Source: Pseudomonadota bacterium
GTDB taxonomy: Bacteria > Pseudomonadota > Gammaproteobacteria > Acidithiobacillales > Acidithiobacillaceae
Length of the DNA stretch: 11,294 nucleotides
Direction: 5' to 3'
Assembly (NCBI GenBank): GCA_021818125.1
Contig: JAKAFG010000047.1
Coordinates: 1-11,294, forward strand
Positions 1 through 7,123 of the stretch are shown here, one piece after another (position 1 is the stretch's first letter; each line of letters opens with the position of its first letter). A program made the translations under genes and the position numbers. The notes under the pieces were generated by a model that saw nothing but the letters and a program-made list of their open reading frames with translations, was not told where the DNA came from and did no database searches.

Positions 1-286
1 TGCCAATATGATTTTTGTTTCCCTGCTGACGACGGTGCTCTTTCTCGGTGGCTGGTATGCGCCGATCAATACGCCGGTGCTCACCTGGATTCCCGGAATA
101 GTCTGGTTGTTGCTAAAAACGGCTTTCTTGCTCTACGTGTTTTTATGGATTCGCGCCACTTTTCCCCGTTATCGCTATGACCAGATCATGCGTTTGGGCT
201 GGAAAGTGTTTATCCCGGTGACGATCGCCTGGATTGTCGTGGTCGGCGTTGCTCTGGAAACGCCCTTGCGTGCCATTTTGCGCTGA
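1..286 (+). CDS. nuoH: NADH-quinone oxidoreductase subunit H (NuoH), C-terminal part
   Basis: This is the 3' end of a gene that begins before the window; the first complete codon is at base 2 and 94 residues remain before the TGA at 284-286. NuoH is the membrane subunit of complex I that joins the hydrophilic arm to the proton-pumping arm and forms much of the quinone-binding channel. The visible part starts with ANMI and the LGGW motif of the family, has two further hydrophobic segments, and between them the typical loop WIRATFPRYRYDQIMRLGWK (about residues 49-68 of the fragment), rich in Arg and aromatic residues. The downstream neighbour is nuoI after 10 bases, the usual nuo order. An internal ATG at base 8 should not be mistaken for a gene start, because the frame is open to the window edge. 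Identification is firm. Confidence 0.95.
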   Translation, partial: ANMIFVSLLTTVLFLGGWYAPINTPVLTWIPGIVWLLLKTAFLLYVFLWIRATFPRYRYDQIMRLGWKVFIPVTIAWIVVVGVALETPLRAILR

Positions 287-296
287 GGAGAACAAT

Positions 297-788
297 ATGC
301 AGTTTCGCCCCAAGCAATGGTTTAACACCTTTTTCCTGACCGAGATGCTGCGCGGCATGCAACTCACTGGTCGTTATTTTTTTGCGCGAAAAATTACTGT
401 GCAATACCCCGAAGAGCAGACGCCGCAATCGCCGCGTTTCCGGGGCCTGCACGCCTTGCGTCGCTATGAGAACGGCGAGGAACGCTGCATTGCCTGCAAG
501 CTCTGTGAGGCCGTGTGTCCGGCGCTGGCCATTACTATCGAAAGCGATGTCCGCAGCGATGGCACACGGCGGACGACGCGCTATGATATTGATCTCAGTA
601 AGTGCATTTTTTGCGGACTTTGTGAAGAGTCCTGTCCGGTGGACTCCATCGTCGAAAGCCGGGTGCTGTCTTATCATGGCGAAACTCGCAGCGACCTGAT
701 ATATACCAAAGACATGCTGCTGGCTAATGGCGATCGCCTGAAAGTGGAGCTGGCTGCCGATCGCGATGCTGATCGCGCTTATCGCTGA
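297..788 (+). CDS. nuoI: NADH-quinone oxidoreductase subunit I (NuoI), 2x[4Fe-4S] ferredoxin-like subunit
   Basis: NuoI carries clusters N6a and N6b and passes electrons through the peripheral arm of complex I towards the quinone site. Two complete ferredoxin motifs are visible: CIACKLCEAVCP (Cys 64, 67, 70, 74) and CIFCGLCEESCP (Cys 103, 106, 109, 113). The N-terminus (residues 1-35) is the amphipathic stretch that docks on NuoH. The product is 163 residues, like the short alpha/beta-proteobacterial type and shorter than the roughly 180 residues of E. coli. The frame stays open upstream to an ATG at 234, but that start would overlap nuoH by over 50 bases and add a non-homologous extension. 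The ATG at 297 has a TGAGGAG Shine-Dalgarno at 284-290, six bases upstream, that overlaps the nuoH stop codon, suggesting coupled translation. All cluster ligands are intact. Confidence 0.96.
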   Translation: MQFRPKQWFNTFFLTEMLRGMQLTGRYFFARKITVQYPEEQTPQSPRFRGLHALRRYENGEERCIACKLCEAVCPALAITIESDVRSDGTRRTTRYDIDLSKCIFCGLCEESCPVDSIVESRVLSYHGETRSDLIYTKDMLLANGDRLKVELAADRDADRAYR

Positions 789-803
789 CGGAGAATGGAT
801 GCC

Positions 804-1403
804 ATGCTGCCAGTAACCACGATCCTGTTTTATATTTTCTCCGCCATACTGCTGGGTTCCGCAACCCTCGTGGTAACGGCGCGTAACCCGGTGTACGCGA
901 CCTTGTATCTGGTGCTGGCGTTTTTTAATGCGGCAGCCCTGTTCATCTTGCTGGGAGCAGAATTCCTGGGGTTGATCCTGATCCTGGTCTACGTGGGCGC
1001 GGTGATGGTGCTTTTCCTCTTTGTGGTGATGATGCTGGATATCAACCTGGCGCGTCTCAAAGAAGGCTTTCTCGGTTATCTGCCATTAGGTCTGGCTATT
1101 GCTATCCTTGGTGTGCTGGAATTGGCGGTGGTTTTCTGGACTTCTCCGCTGGGTCATATTCCTGCACCCGCAGCCATACCGGCCAATGCCGATAATACGC
1201 GGGCACTGGGGGTTCTTCTTTATACAAAATATCTGTATCCATTTGAAATAGCTGCAGTTATTCTGCTGGTGGCTATTGTTGCCGCCATCGCTCTGACCTT
1301 GCGGCGCCGGATGGGTACCAAAACCCAGAATATTGGTGCACAGATGGCCGTGCGCGCCAAAGATCGGGTGCATCTGGTGGATTTGCGGGAGCCTAAATCA
1401 TGA
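804..1403 (+). CDS. nuoJ: NADH-quinone oxidoreductase subunit J (NuoJ)
   Basis: NuoJ is a small membrane subunit between NuoH/NuoA and NuoK in complex I. The product has about five hydrophobic segments. The family's most conserved stretch, LVYVGAVMVLFLFVVMML (about residues 61-78), includes the third helix with the pi-bulge implicated in gating proton transfer. VVTARNPVYATLYLVLAFF near the N-terminus is also typical. The C-terminal 25 residues are hydrophilic. Two in-frame ATGs compete: 795 has GGAG only one base upstream (790-793), while 804 has the same GGAG at a normal 10-base distance and gives the usual NuoJ N-terminus (MLPVTTILFYIF, 199 residues). I chose 804; 795 would add only three residues (202 in all). 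The stop overlaps the nuoK start by four bases (ATGA at 1400-1403). Confidence 0.93.
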   Translation: MLPVTTILFYIFSAILLGSATLVVTARNPVYATLYLVLAFFNAAALFILLGAEFLGLILILVYVGAVMVLFLFVVMMLDINLARLKEGFLGYLPLGLAIAILGVLELAVVFWTSPLGHIPAPAAIPANADNTRALGVLLYTKYLYPFEIAAVILLVAIVAAIALTLRRRMGTKTQNIGAQMAVRAKDRVHLVDLREPKS

Positions 1404-1717
1404 GTGCTGGACAACCGACCCTGGCGGCCTATCTGATTCTCGGGGCGATTCTTTTTTCTATCGGCGTGGTTGGCATTTTCCTCAATCGCAAGAATGTCAT
1501 CATTCTGCTGATGGCTATTGAATTGCTGCTGCTGGCGGTGAATATCAACCTGGTCGCATTTTCCCATTATCTCGGCAATCTCGACGGACAGGTGTTTGTA
1601 TTTTTTATTCTCACCGTGGCGGCTGCCGAAGCGGCCATTGGCCTGGCGATACTGGTTGTGTACTTCCGTAATCGCCATAGCATTAATGTGGATGATATCG
1701 ACGAGTTGAGGGGTTGA
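1400..1717 (+). CDS. nuoK: NADH-quinone oxidoreductase subunit K (NuoK)
   Basis: NuoK is the small three-helix, MrpC-like subunit that continues the proton path from NuoJ towards NuoN. The 105-residue product has three hydrophobic helices (about 8-28, 33-56 and 66-88). The two buried glutamates needed for proton pumping in the family are present: Glu41 in LLMAIELLLLAVN and Glu77 in LTVAAAEAAIGLAI, matching Glu36 and Glu72 of E. coli with a five-residue offset. The start is a four-base ATGA overlap with nuoJ, with GGGAG at 1387-1391, eight bases upstream, inside the end of nuoJ. This arrangement usually couples translation and keeps the two subunits in equal amounts. Length and motifs are normal for the family. 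Confidence 0.97.
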   Translation: MSAGQPTLAAYLILGAILFSIGVVGIFLNRKNVIILLMAIELLLLAVNINLVAFSHYLGNLDGQVFVFFILTVAAAEAAIGLAILVVYFRNRHSINVDDIDELRG

Positions 1718-1718
1718 T

Positions 1719-3701
1719 ATGTGGGTTTTTGACTGGTTAAACGCCTTTCCCCCTCTCGCCGTGTATCTGGCCATTCCATTGGCGCCGCTGGCGGGCTCCC
1801 TGATGGCCGGTTTCTGGGGCTGGAAGCTCCGGGGACAGGCGCATTGGGCGCCGATCACTGGGGTGGTTATCGCCCTCTATCTGTCTTTAGCGGTGCTTTG
1901 GCAGGCCAGTCACGGCATCACCTTTTACGGGAATGTCTATACCTGGGCGATATTGGGACATCTTCCGGTATCTATTGGTTTTGATATCGACAGCCTGACG
2001 GCACTGATGCTGGTCATTGTGACCTTTGTATCTCTGTGTGTGCATCTTTATACCATTGGTTATATGCACGGTGATCCGGGTTACGCGCGTTTCTTCAGTT
2101 ATATAGCCTTGTTCACGTTCAGCATGATCATGCTGGTGATGAGCAATAATTTTCTCCAGATCTTTTTTGGCTGGGAGGCTGTGGGTCTGGTTTCGTATCT
2201 GCTCATCGGTTTCTGGTTCCAGCGGGAAAGTGCCAATGTCGCGGCACTCAAGGCTTTCATTGTTAACCGTGTTGGCGATTTTGGCTTTTTGATCGGGATT
2301 GCGGCTATATACCACTATTGCGGCAGTCTGGATTACCGCACGGTATTCGCGGCCATACCCCATCTGGTGGGGCAGACGTTAGAAATCATCCCCGGTCATC
2401 CCTGGAGTGTGTTGACTTGGATTGCTTTGCTCCTGTTTATCGGTGCCATGGGTAAATCGGCGCAGGTGCCTTTGCATGTCTGGCTGCCGGAATCCATGGA
2501 GGGTCCGACCCCTATTTCCGCCCTGATCCATGCGGCGACCATGGTCACTGCGGGTATTTTTATGGTCGCGCGGATGTCGCCGATTTATGAACAGTCAGCG
2601 ACGGCCCTTACCGTGGTGCTGATCATCGGCGCGGTGACCGCGCTCTTTATGGGACTCATCGGTCTGGTGCAGAACGACATCAAGCGCATCATTGCTTACT
2701 CGACCCTTTCCCAGTTGGGTTACATGACCGCGGCACTGGGCGCTTCCGCTTTTTCTGCGGCAATTTTCCACCTGATGACCCACGCCTTTTTTAAGGCCTT
2801 GTTATTCCTGGCAGCGGGCTCGGTGATTCATGCAATGGCTAACGAGCAGGATATCCGCAAAATGGGTGGACTGCGCAAGGCTATGCCCATCACCTATATC
2901 ACCTTCCTGATTGGCAGTCTGGCGTTATCGGGCATTCCGCCCTTCGCCGGTTTCTTCAGTAAGGATCTCATCATTGAGGCTGTGGGACTCTCTACCCTGC
3001 CCGGAGCCGGTTGGGCGGAGTTCATGCTGGTGGTAGGTGCCTTCGTCACCGCGCTCTATACTTTCCGGATGTTTTTTCTCGTCTTCCATGGTACCCCGCG
3101 TATGGACGAGCACACCCGCTCACATCTGCATGAGTCACCTTTGGTGATTACGATTCCCCTGATCGCGCTGGCGATTCCGGCGATGTACGCAGGCTGGGCC
3201 TATATCGGTCCTATCGGTTTCGGACACTTCCTCGACTCTTCGCTGGTGATTGCCCCGCAGCTAAATACCGTTGGGGAGATCAGCACTCATTGGCAAGATA
3301 CCGGAGAGTTCCTGCTGCACGGTTTGCGGGCCGCGCCGTTTTGGCTGGCACTTTCTGGTATTGCCGTTGCCACCTGGTTCTACTGGTTACGTCCGGGTCT
3401 GCCAGTGGCACTGACCCGATTCCTCAGCCCCTTTATTTGGGTGCTGGAGAGAAAATACGGTTTTGATGCTTTCAACCAGACGGTTCTGGTGCGTGGCGTC
3501 TTACAACTTGGTCGTTTGTTCTGGCATGTGGGCGATGAGCGTCTCATCGACGGTATCATGGTCAACGGTACTGCCCGTGAGATCGGTAAGACGGCATCGT
3601 CGTGGCGGCGTGTCCAAACGGGCTATATCTACCACTACGCTTTTGCGATGATTATCGGGTTGATTCTACTCATGACTTATTTCGTGGTCTGGAGGGGGTA
3701 A
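1719..3701 (+). CDS. nuoL: NADH-quinone oxidoreductase subunit L (NuoL), distal antiporter-like proton-pumping subunit
   Basis: NuoL is the outermost of the three antiporter-like subunits and ends in the long lateral helix that runs along the membrane arm. The 660-residue product is within the family range and strongly hydrophobic. Charged residues of the proton channel can be placed: Glu153 in FFGWEAVGLVSYLL, Lys246 in GAMGKSAQVPLHVWLPE, His271 in ISALIHAATMVTAG and Lys415 in GFFSKD. The segment SAQVPLHVWLPESMEGPTPI (247-266) is diagnostic for NuoL. The C-terminal stretch with RKYGFDAFNQTVLVRG and a final hydrophobic helix (about 640-658) is the lateral-helix/anchor region. The ATG follows the nuoK stop by one base, with GAGGGG at 1708-1713 five bases upstream. 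No truncation or missing key residue was seen. Confidence 0.97.
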   Translation: MWVFDWLNAFPPLAVYLAIPLAPLAGSLMAGFWGWKLRGQAHWAPITGVVIALYLSLAVLWQASHGITFYGNVYTWAILGHLPVSIGFDIDSLTALMLVIVTFVSLCVHLYTIGYMHGDPGYARFFSYIALFTFSMIMLVMSNNFLQIFFGWEAVGLVSYLLIGFWFQRESANVAALKAFIVNRVGDFGFLIGIAAIYHYCGSLDYRTVFAAIPHLVGQTLEIIPGHPWSVLTWIALLLFIGAMGKSAQVPLHVWLPESMEGPTPISALIHAATMVTAGIFMVARMSPIYEQSATALTVVLIIGAVTALFMGLIGLVQNDIKRIIAYSTLSQLGYMTAALGASAFSAAIFHLMTHAFFKALLFLAAGSVIHAMANEQDIRKMGGLRKAMPITYITFLIGSLALSGIPPFAGFFSKDLIIEAVGLSTLPGAGWAEFMLVVGAFVTALYTFRMFFLVFHGTPRMDEHTRSHLHESPLVITIPLIALAIPAMYAGWAYIGPIGFGHFLDSSLVIAPQLNTVGEISTHWQDTGEFLLHGLRAAPFWLALSGIAVATWFYWLRPGLPVALTRFLSPFIWVLERKYGFDAFNQTVLVRGVLQLGRLFWHVGDERLIDGIMVNGTAREIGKTASSWRRVQTGYIYHYAFAMIIGLILLMTYFVVWRG

Positions 3702-3704
3702 GGT

Positions 3705-5189
3705 ATGGTGCATTCATCCCTCCTCAGTTATGCCATCTGGGTGCCAATCATTGGCGGTCTGCTGGTCCTCGCGGTGGGCGATCGCCGTGCCGAGGCCGCG
3801 CGCTGGCTGGCGCTGCTGGTGTCTCTCGCTGCCTTCGCCGTGACCATTCCACTCTTCACCGGGTTTGATCCCCGTACGGCGGCGATGCAGTTCAGCGAGC
3901 GGGTTGCCTGGATTCCCTCCTTGAACATCTTTTATCACCTGGGCATCGACGGGATTTCCCTGTGGTTTATTCTGCTCACCAGTTTCCTGACGGTGCTGGT
4001 GGTCATTAGTTCCTGGCGGAATGTGAAAGAGCGGGTGGCACAATTCATGGCAGCCTTCCTGATCATGGAAGGCATGATGATTGGTGTCTTCTGCGCGCTG
4101 GATGCCATTCTGTTCTATGTGTTCTGGGAAGCCATGCTCATCCCCATGTTCCTGATTATCGGGGTCTGGGGTGGTCCGCGACGGGTCTACGCGACCATTA
4201 AGTTCTTTCTGTATACCTTCCTGGGATCGGTGCTGATGCTGGTGGCGCTGCTCTACCTATACTACCATAGCAACAGCAGCTTCTGTTTGCTGGTGTTTCA
4301 GAAAACCCCTCTGGGAATGACCGCGCAGGTTCTCATCTTCCTGGCCTTTTTCCTCGCCTTTGCGGTGAAAATTCCCATGTGGCCGATGCATACCTGGTTG
4401 CCCGACGCCCATGTGGAGGCGCCGACGGCGGGGTCCGTTATCCTTGCGGCGGTGATGCTCAAGATGGGTGCCTACGGTTTCCTGCGTCTGAGCCTGCCCA
4501 TTGTGCCCGACGCCAGTCATAAGTTGGCCTGGCTGATGATGCTCTTGTCCCTCATCGCGATCATTTACGTCGCGCTGGTGGCCATTGTGCAGGAAGATAT
4601 GAAGAAGCTGATAGCTTATTCCTCTATTGCTCACATGGGTTTCGTGACTCTGGGCTTTTTCGTGTTCGATAGTGTGGCGATTGAGGGCAGTATCATTCAA
4701 ATGTTGTCTCATGGTTTTATCAGTGCGGCCATGTTCCTCTGCGTTGGGGTGCTCTATGACCGGATGCACACCCGTAACATTAAAGCCTACGGTGGTGTGG
4801 CCAATGTCATGCCGATTTTTGCGGCGCTGATGATGCTCTTTGCCATGGGTAATGTCGGCCTGCCGGGCACTTCCGGTTTTGTCGGCGAGTTTATGGTGGT
4901 GCTTGGGGCCTATCAGGTGAGCCCCTGGGCGGCGATTCTGGCGGCCACCGGCCTGATTACCGGCGCCAGTTATACCCTCTGGCTCTTCAAGCGGGCGATT
5001 TTTGGCAGCGTTACCCATCCCGAAGTGGCCGGGCTGAAAGACCTTGATGGTCGGGAAATGTTTGTATTGGGTACCCTGGCGGCTTTTACCCTGCTACTGG
5101 GGCTCTGGCCAGCGCCCTTCCTCAATATCGTGCACAGCTCGGTACAGCATCTGGTAACTCAGGTGTCTCTCTCCAAGATTCCGGCGTAA
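3705..5189 (+). CDS. nuoM: NADH-quinone oxidoreductase subunit M (NuoM), antiporter-like proton-pumping subunit
   Basis: NuoM is the middle antiporter-like subunit of the complex I membrane arm, with about 14 transmembrane helices. The 494-residue length is typical. Channel residues expected for the family are present: Glu142 in FYVFWEAMLIPMFL, Lys222 in FAVKIPMWPMHTWLPDAHVE, Lys253 in VMLKMGAYGF and Glu395 in GFVGEFMV; the last replaces the lysine found in NuoL and NuoN and is characteristic of NuoM. LIAYSSIAHMGF (302-313) is the broken-helix region shared by the antiporter family. The ATG lies three bases after the nuoL stop, behind a very purine-rich GGAGGGGG at 3691-3698 with six-base spacing, one of the strongest Shine-Dalgarno sites in the window. 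The gene is intact. Confidence 0.97.
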   Translation: MVHSSLLSYAIWVPIIGGLLVLAVGDRRAEAARWLALLVSLAAFAVTIPLFTGFDPRTAAMQFSERVAWIPSLNIFYHLGIDGISLWFILLTSFLTVLVVISSWRNVKERVAQFMAAFLIMEGMMIGVFCALDAILFYVFWEAMLIPMFLIIGVWGGPRRVYATIKFFLYTFLGSVLMLVALLYLYYHSNSSFCLLVFQKTPLGMTAQVLIFLAFFLAFAVKIPMWPMHTWLPDAHVEAPTAGSVILAAVMLKMGAYGFLRLSLPIVPDASHKLAWLMMLLSLIAIIYVALVAIVQEDMKKLIAYSSIAHMGFVTLGFFVFDSVAIEGSIIQMLSHGFISAAMFLCVGVLYDRMHTRNIKAYGGVANVMPIFAALMMLFAMGNVGLPGTSGFVGEFMVVLGAYQVSPWAAILAATGLITGASYTLWLFKRAIFGSVTHPEVAGLKDLDGREMFVLGTLAAFTLLLGLWPAPFLNIVHSSVQHLVTQVSLSKIPA

Positions 5190-5201
5190 AGGACTTTGCC
5201 T

Positions 5202-6647
5202 ATGAATTCATTCCTTATGCACTGGACTTTCGCCATACCGGAAATCTGGGTACTGACGATGGCCTGCGTGGTTTTGCTGACGGACTTATTCTGGGGCGAT
5301 CGTCTGCGTGATCTTGCAGTGGTGCTGACGGTGCTGACCCTGATCGGTGCCGTCGTGCTGACCATTTTTGAGATGGGGCAGAGCGGTACAGCCTTTGCCG
5401 GTCTCTTCGTTCTCGACCCCTTCACCAATGTCGCGGAGTTGTTCAGCTATCTCGCTGTACTGATGGTGGTGCTCTATTCCAGGCGCTACCTCGTGGATCG
5501 TGGCATTTATCGGGGCGAAGTGTTCGTGCTGCTGCTCTTTGCTTTACTGGGCATCATGGTGATGGTCTCGGGCGGCAGCCTGCTCAGCATTTATCTCGGG
5601 CTGGAACTGCTGGCGCTGAGCCAGTACGCCCTGGTCGCCTTTTATCGCGACAGTGTGGTGGCGACGGAAGCCGGGTTGAAGTATTTCGTCCTCGGCGCTC
5701 TGGCCTCCGGAATGCTGCTCTACGGTATGTCGCTTCTCTACGGTCTGACGGGGACCCTGGATGTGCGGAATATTGCCGGCGCGTTGGTGAATGTGACTGC
5801 GAGTAATCTGGTACTGGTCTTCGCCATTGTGTTTATTGTCGCCGGTATTGCCTTCAAACTGGGCGCGGCACCTTTTCATATGTGGTTACCCGACGTCTAT
5901 CAGGGCGCGCCCACGGTGGTGACAGCCTTCCTCGCCTCGGCACCAAAAATTGGCGCCTTCGCCCTGATCATCCGTCTGCTGGTAGACGGTGGCTACGGAA
6001 TGCTGGAATCCTGGCAGCAAATTTTTGTCGCGCTGAGCCTGGTGTCTCTGGTGGTCGGTAATGTGATCGCTATTGCCCAGCAGAATATTAAGCGGATGCT
6101 GGCATATTCCACCGTCGGTCACGTCGGATTCCTGTCGCTGGGCATTGTTGCGGGCACCGAGGCCGGACTGGCCAGTGCGTTTTTCTATACCGTGGTCTAT
6201 GTGCTGATGTCCCTGGCCGGTTTTGGCATGATTATGCTGCTCAGCCGGGCGGGTTTTGAGGCGGAACGTATTGATGACTTCAAGGGCCTGGCGCAGCGCA
6301 AGCCCTGGTATGCCTTCCTGATGCTGATCATCATGTTCTCCATGGCTGGGGTACCGCCGACGGTGGGTTTTTATGCCAAATTGGCGGTGTTTCAGGCCGT
6401 GATTGCCGCCGGCTATGTCTGGCTTGCGGTGATCGGCGTACTGCTGGCGGTGATCGGGGCATTTTATTATCTGCGTGTGGTCAAAGTGATGTACTTTGAC
6501 AAAGCGGATGCCGAGACGGGGATTATCGTGCGCGACGACTTGGCCAGTACCGCCCTCAGCATCAACAGCCTGGCGTTATTGGTATTGGGTATTCTGCCGG
6601 GGCCGTTGATGGCCTTTTGCTTCTACGCCATGCAGGGAGTGATCTGA
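5202..6647 (+). CDS. nuoN: NADH-quinone oxidoreductase subunit N (NuoN), antiporter-like proton-pumping subunit
   Basis: NuoN is the antiporter-like subunit next to NuoK in complex I. The 481-residue product has about 14 hydrophobic helices and the family landmarks: Glu135 in YLGLELLALSQYALVAF, Lys219 in AFKLGAAPFHMWLPDVYQGA, Lys249 in SAPKIGAF and Lys393 in GFYAKLAVFQ. RMLAYSTVGHVGF (298-310) is the conserved broken-helix segment. The ATG at 5202 has AAAGGA at 5188-5193, eight bases upstream. A TTG two codons earlier (5196) sits too close to that site and adds nothing conserved. The stop overlaps the next start by one base (TGATG at 6645-6649). The gene is intact and the three antiporter-like paralogues L, M and N are all present in the usual order. 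Confidence 0.96.
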   Translation: MNSFLMHWTFAIPEIWVLTMACVVLLTDLFWGDRLRDLAVVLTVLTLIGAVVLTIFEMGQSGTAFAGLFVLDPFTNVAELFSYLAVLMVVLYSRRYLVDRGIYRGEVFVLLLFALLGIMVMVSGGSLLSIYLGLELLALSQYALVAFYRDSVVATEAGLKYFVLGALASGMLLYGMSLLYGLTGTLDVRNIAGALVNVTASNLVLVFAIVFIVAGIAFKLGAAPFHMWLPDVYQGAPTVVTAFLASAPKIGAFALIIRLLVDGGYGMLESWQQIFVALSLVSLVVGNVIAIAQQNIKRMLAYSTVGHVGFLSLGIVAGTEAGLASAFFYTVVYVLMSLAGFGMIMLLSRAGFEAERIDDFKGLAQRKPWYAFLMLIIMFSMAGVPPTVGFYAKLAVFQAVIAAGYVWLAVIGVLLAVIGAFYYLRVVKVMYFDKADAETGIIVRDDLASTALSINSLALLVLGILPGPLMAFCFYAMQGVI

Positions 6648-6961
6648 TGAGTATGCAAGACTGGGTGCTAGCCTATATCGCACTGGCTTTTATCGCGGCT
6701 AATCTGCCGTGGCTGAGTAATCGCCTGTTCTTTTTCCGTGCCGCAGCCGGTGACAAAGCGTTGCAGTGGTATCTGCTTGAGTGGCTGGTAATGTATCTCA
6801 TCGTCGGCATCATCGGTATGGGTATGGAGCGTAGTCTGGATGGTCAGATCCACGATCAGGGTTGGGAGTTTTATGTGGTTGCCCTGTGCATGTTCACCGT
6901 TTTTGCCATCCCGGGCTTTATCTGGCGCTTTAATGTACTGCCGATGTTGCGCAGATCTTGA
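6647..6961 (+). CDS. DUF2818 family small membrane protein at the end of the nuo operon
   Basis: I recognise this 104-residue protein as DUF2818, a family of unknown function often found directly after nuoN in beta-proteobacteria. It has three hydrophobic segments (about 5-22, 42-60 and 74-93). Visible family features are AANLPWLSNRLFFF (18-30), an acidic residue at the start of the second helix (LLEWL, Glu45), and QGWEFYVVALCMF (71-83) followed by PGFIWRF. No cofactor motif or catalytic residue is evident. The ATG at 6647 overlaps the nuoN stop by one base, with GGGAG at 6635-6639 seven bases upstream, so it is almost certainly translated with nuoN. A role as an accessory subunit or assembly factor of complex I is an inference from position only. 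An in-frame ATG at 6617 lies inside nuoN and is disfavoured. Confidence 0.88.
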   Translation: MSMQDWVLAYIALAFIAANLPWLSNRLFFFRAAAGDKALQWYLLEWLVMYLIVGIIGMGMERSLDGQIHDQGWEFYVVALCMFTVFAIPGFIWRFNVLPMLRRS

Positions 6962-6986
6962 CGTATAGCCCGCTAGTCGGTACATT
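6958..6986 (+). promoter_or_regulatory. Putative sigma70 promoter for tRNA-Val (and possibly the thrS operon)
   Basis: TTGACG at 6958-6963 matches the -35 consensus at five of six positions. TACATT at 6981-6986 matches the -10 consensus at four of six. The spacer is exactly 17 bases. Predicted transcription would start near 6993, only a few bases before the tRNA, and the stretch after the -10 (TGCGGGC) is GC-rich, as in discriminators of stable-RNA promoters under stringent control. The -35 box overlaps the stop codon of the DUF2818 gene, so the nuo operon and this unit abut with no spare sequence. This is pattern matching by eye and transcription was not tested. Confidence 0.55.
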
Positions 6987-6994
6987 TGCGGGCT
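6967..6994 (+). repeat. Inverted repeat overlapping the tRNA-Val promoter
   Basis: AGCCCGC (6967-6973) and GCGGGCT (6988-6994) form a perfect 7-bp inverted repeat around a 14-base loop that contains the -10 box. No T tract follows, so it is not a standard intrinsic terminator. In RNA reading through from nuo it would fold into a hairpin three bases before the tRNA 5' end (6995-6996 are unpaired). In DNA it could be a protein-binding palindrome. It may mark the 3' end of the nuo transcript or a processing site; none of these uses can be decided from sequence. Confidence 0.45.
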
Positions 6995-6996
6995 GC

Positions 6997-7071
6997 AGGC
7001 GCGTAGCTCAGGGGGAGAGCGCTACCTTGACACGGTAGAGGTCGGCGGTTCGAAACCGCCCGCGCCTACCA
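6997..7071 (+). tRNA. tRNA-Val (anticodon GAC)
   Basis: A complete cloverleaf of 75 bases with encoded CCA. The acceptor stem AGGCGCG (6997-7003) pairs with CGCGCCT (7061-7067), followed by discriminator A and CCA (7069-7071). The D arm is GCTC/GAGC (7006-7009 and 7017-7020) around a short seven-base loop. The anticodon stem CTACC/GGTAG (7022-7026 and 7034-7038) holds the loop TTGACAC, placing GAC at 7029-7031, which reads the valine codons GTC and GTT. The variable region is AGGTC, and the T arm is GGCGG/CCGCC (7044-7048 and 7056-7060) with loop TTCGAAA. All stems are perfectly paired. It sits between the nuo and thrS operons and its 3' end is only 52 bases from thrS. Confidence 0.97.
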
Positions 7072-7077
7072 AATCCC

Positions 7078-7114
7078 GCACCAGAGGGGCAATGCTCGCT
7101 GGTGCTTTTTCTTT
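7078..7114 (+). terminator. Intrinsic terminator-like hairpin between tRNA-Val and thrS (possible attenuator)
   Basis: GCACCAG (7078-7084) pairs perfectly with CTGGTGC (7099-7105). An inner stem GGGC/GCTC (7087-7090 with 7094-7097, one G-T pair) closes on an AAT triloop. The hairpin is followed directly by TTTTTCTTT (7106-7114), the classic intrinsic terminator form. It starts seven bases after the tRNA CCA, so it should define the tRNA precursor end. The thrS Shine-Dalgarno begins at 7115, immediately after the T tract, so transcripts entering thrS from upstream must pass through it. Whether readthrough is constant or regulated cannot be seen. Confidence 0.85.
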
Positions 7115-7123
7115 GGAGGGGCT

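Noticed and set aside
234..296. Upstream extension of nuoI from ATG 234
   Set aside because: It overlaps the conserved end of nuoH, adds residues unlike NuoI, and a clear Shine-Dalgarno serves ATG 297.
210..677. 155-codon minus-strand frame across nuoI
   Set aside because: Antisense shadow of nuoI, whose Fe-S motifs establish the plus strand as coding. No independent support.
4257..5018. 253-codon minus-strand frame opposite nuoM
   Set aside because: Its composition is rich in His, Gln, Arg and Gly, as expected when hydrophobic membrane-protein codons are read backwards. There is no ribosome site or known motif, and nuoM is intact on the other strand.
7027..7055. TTGACA at 7027-7032 as a perfect -35 box for thrS
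   Set aside because: It is the anticodon loop of tRNA-Val, and 17 bases downstream there is only the T loop sequence TCGAAA, with no -10 box.
7072..7123. E. coli-type thrS operator mimicking tRNA-Thr, or a T-box
   Set aside because: The leader is too short, the only hairpin has an AAT triloop with no threonine anticodon-like loop, and the neighbouring tRNA reads valine. The hairpin is better explained as an intrinsic terminator.
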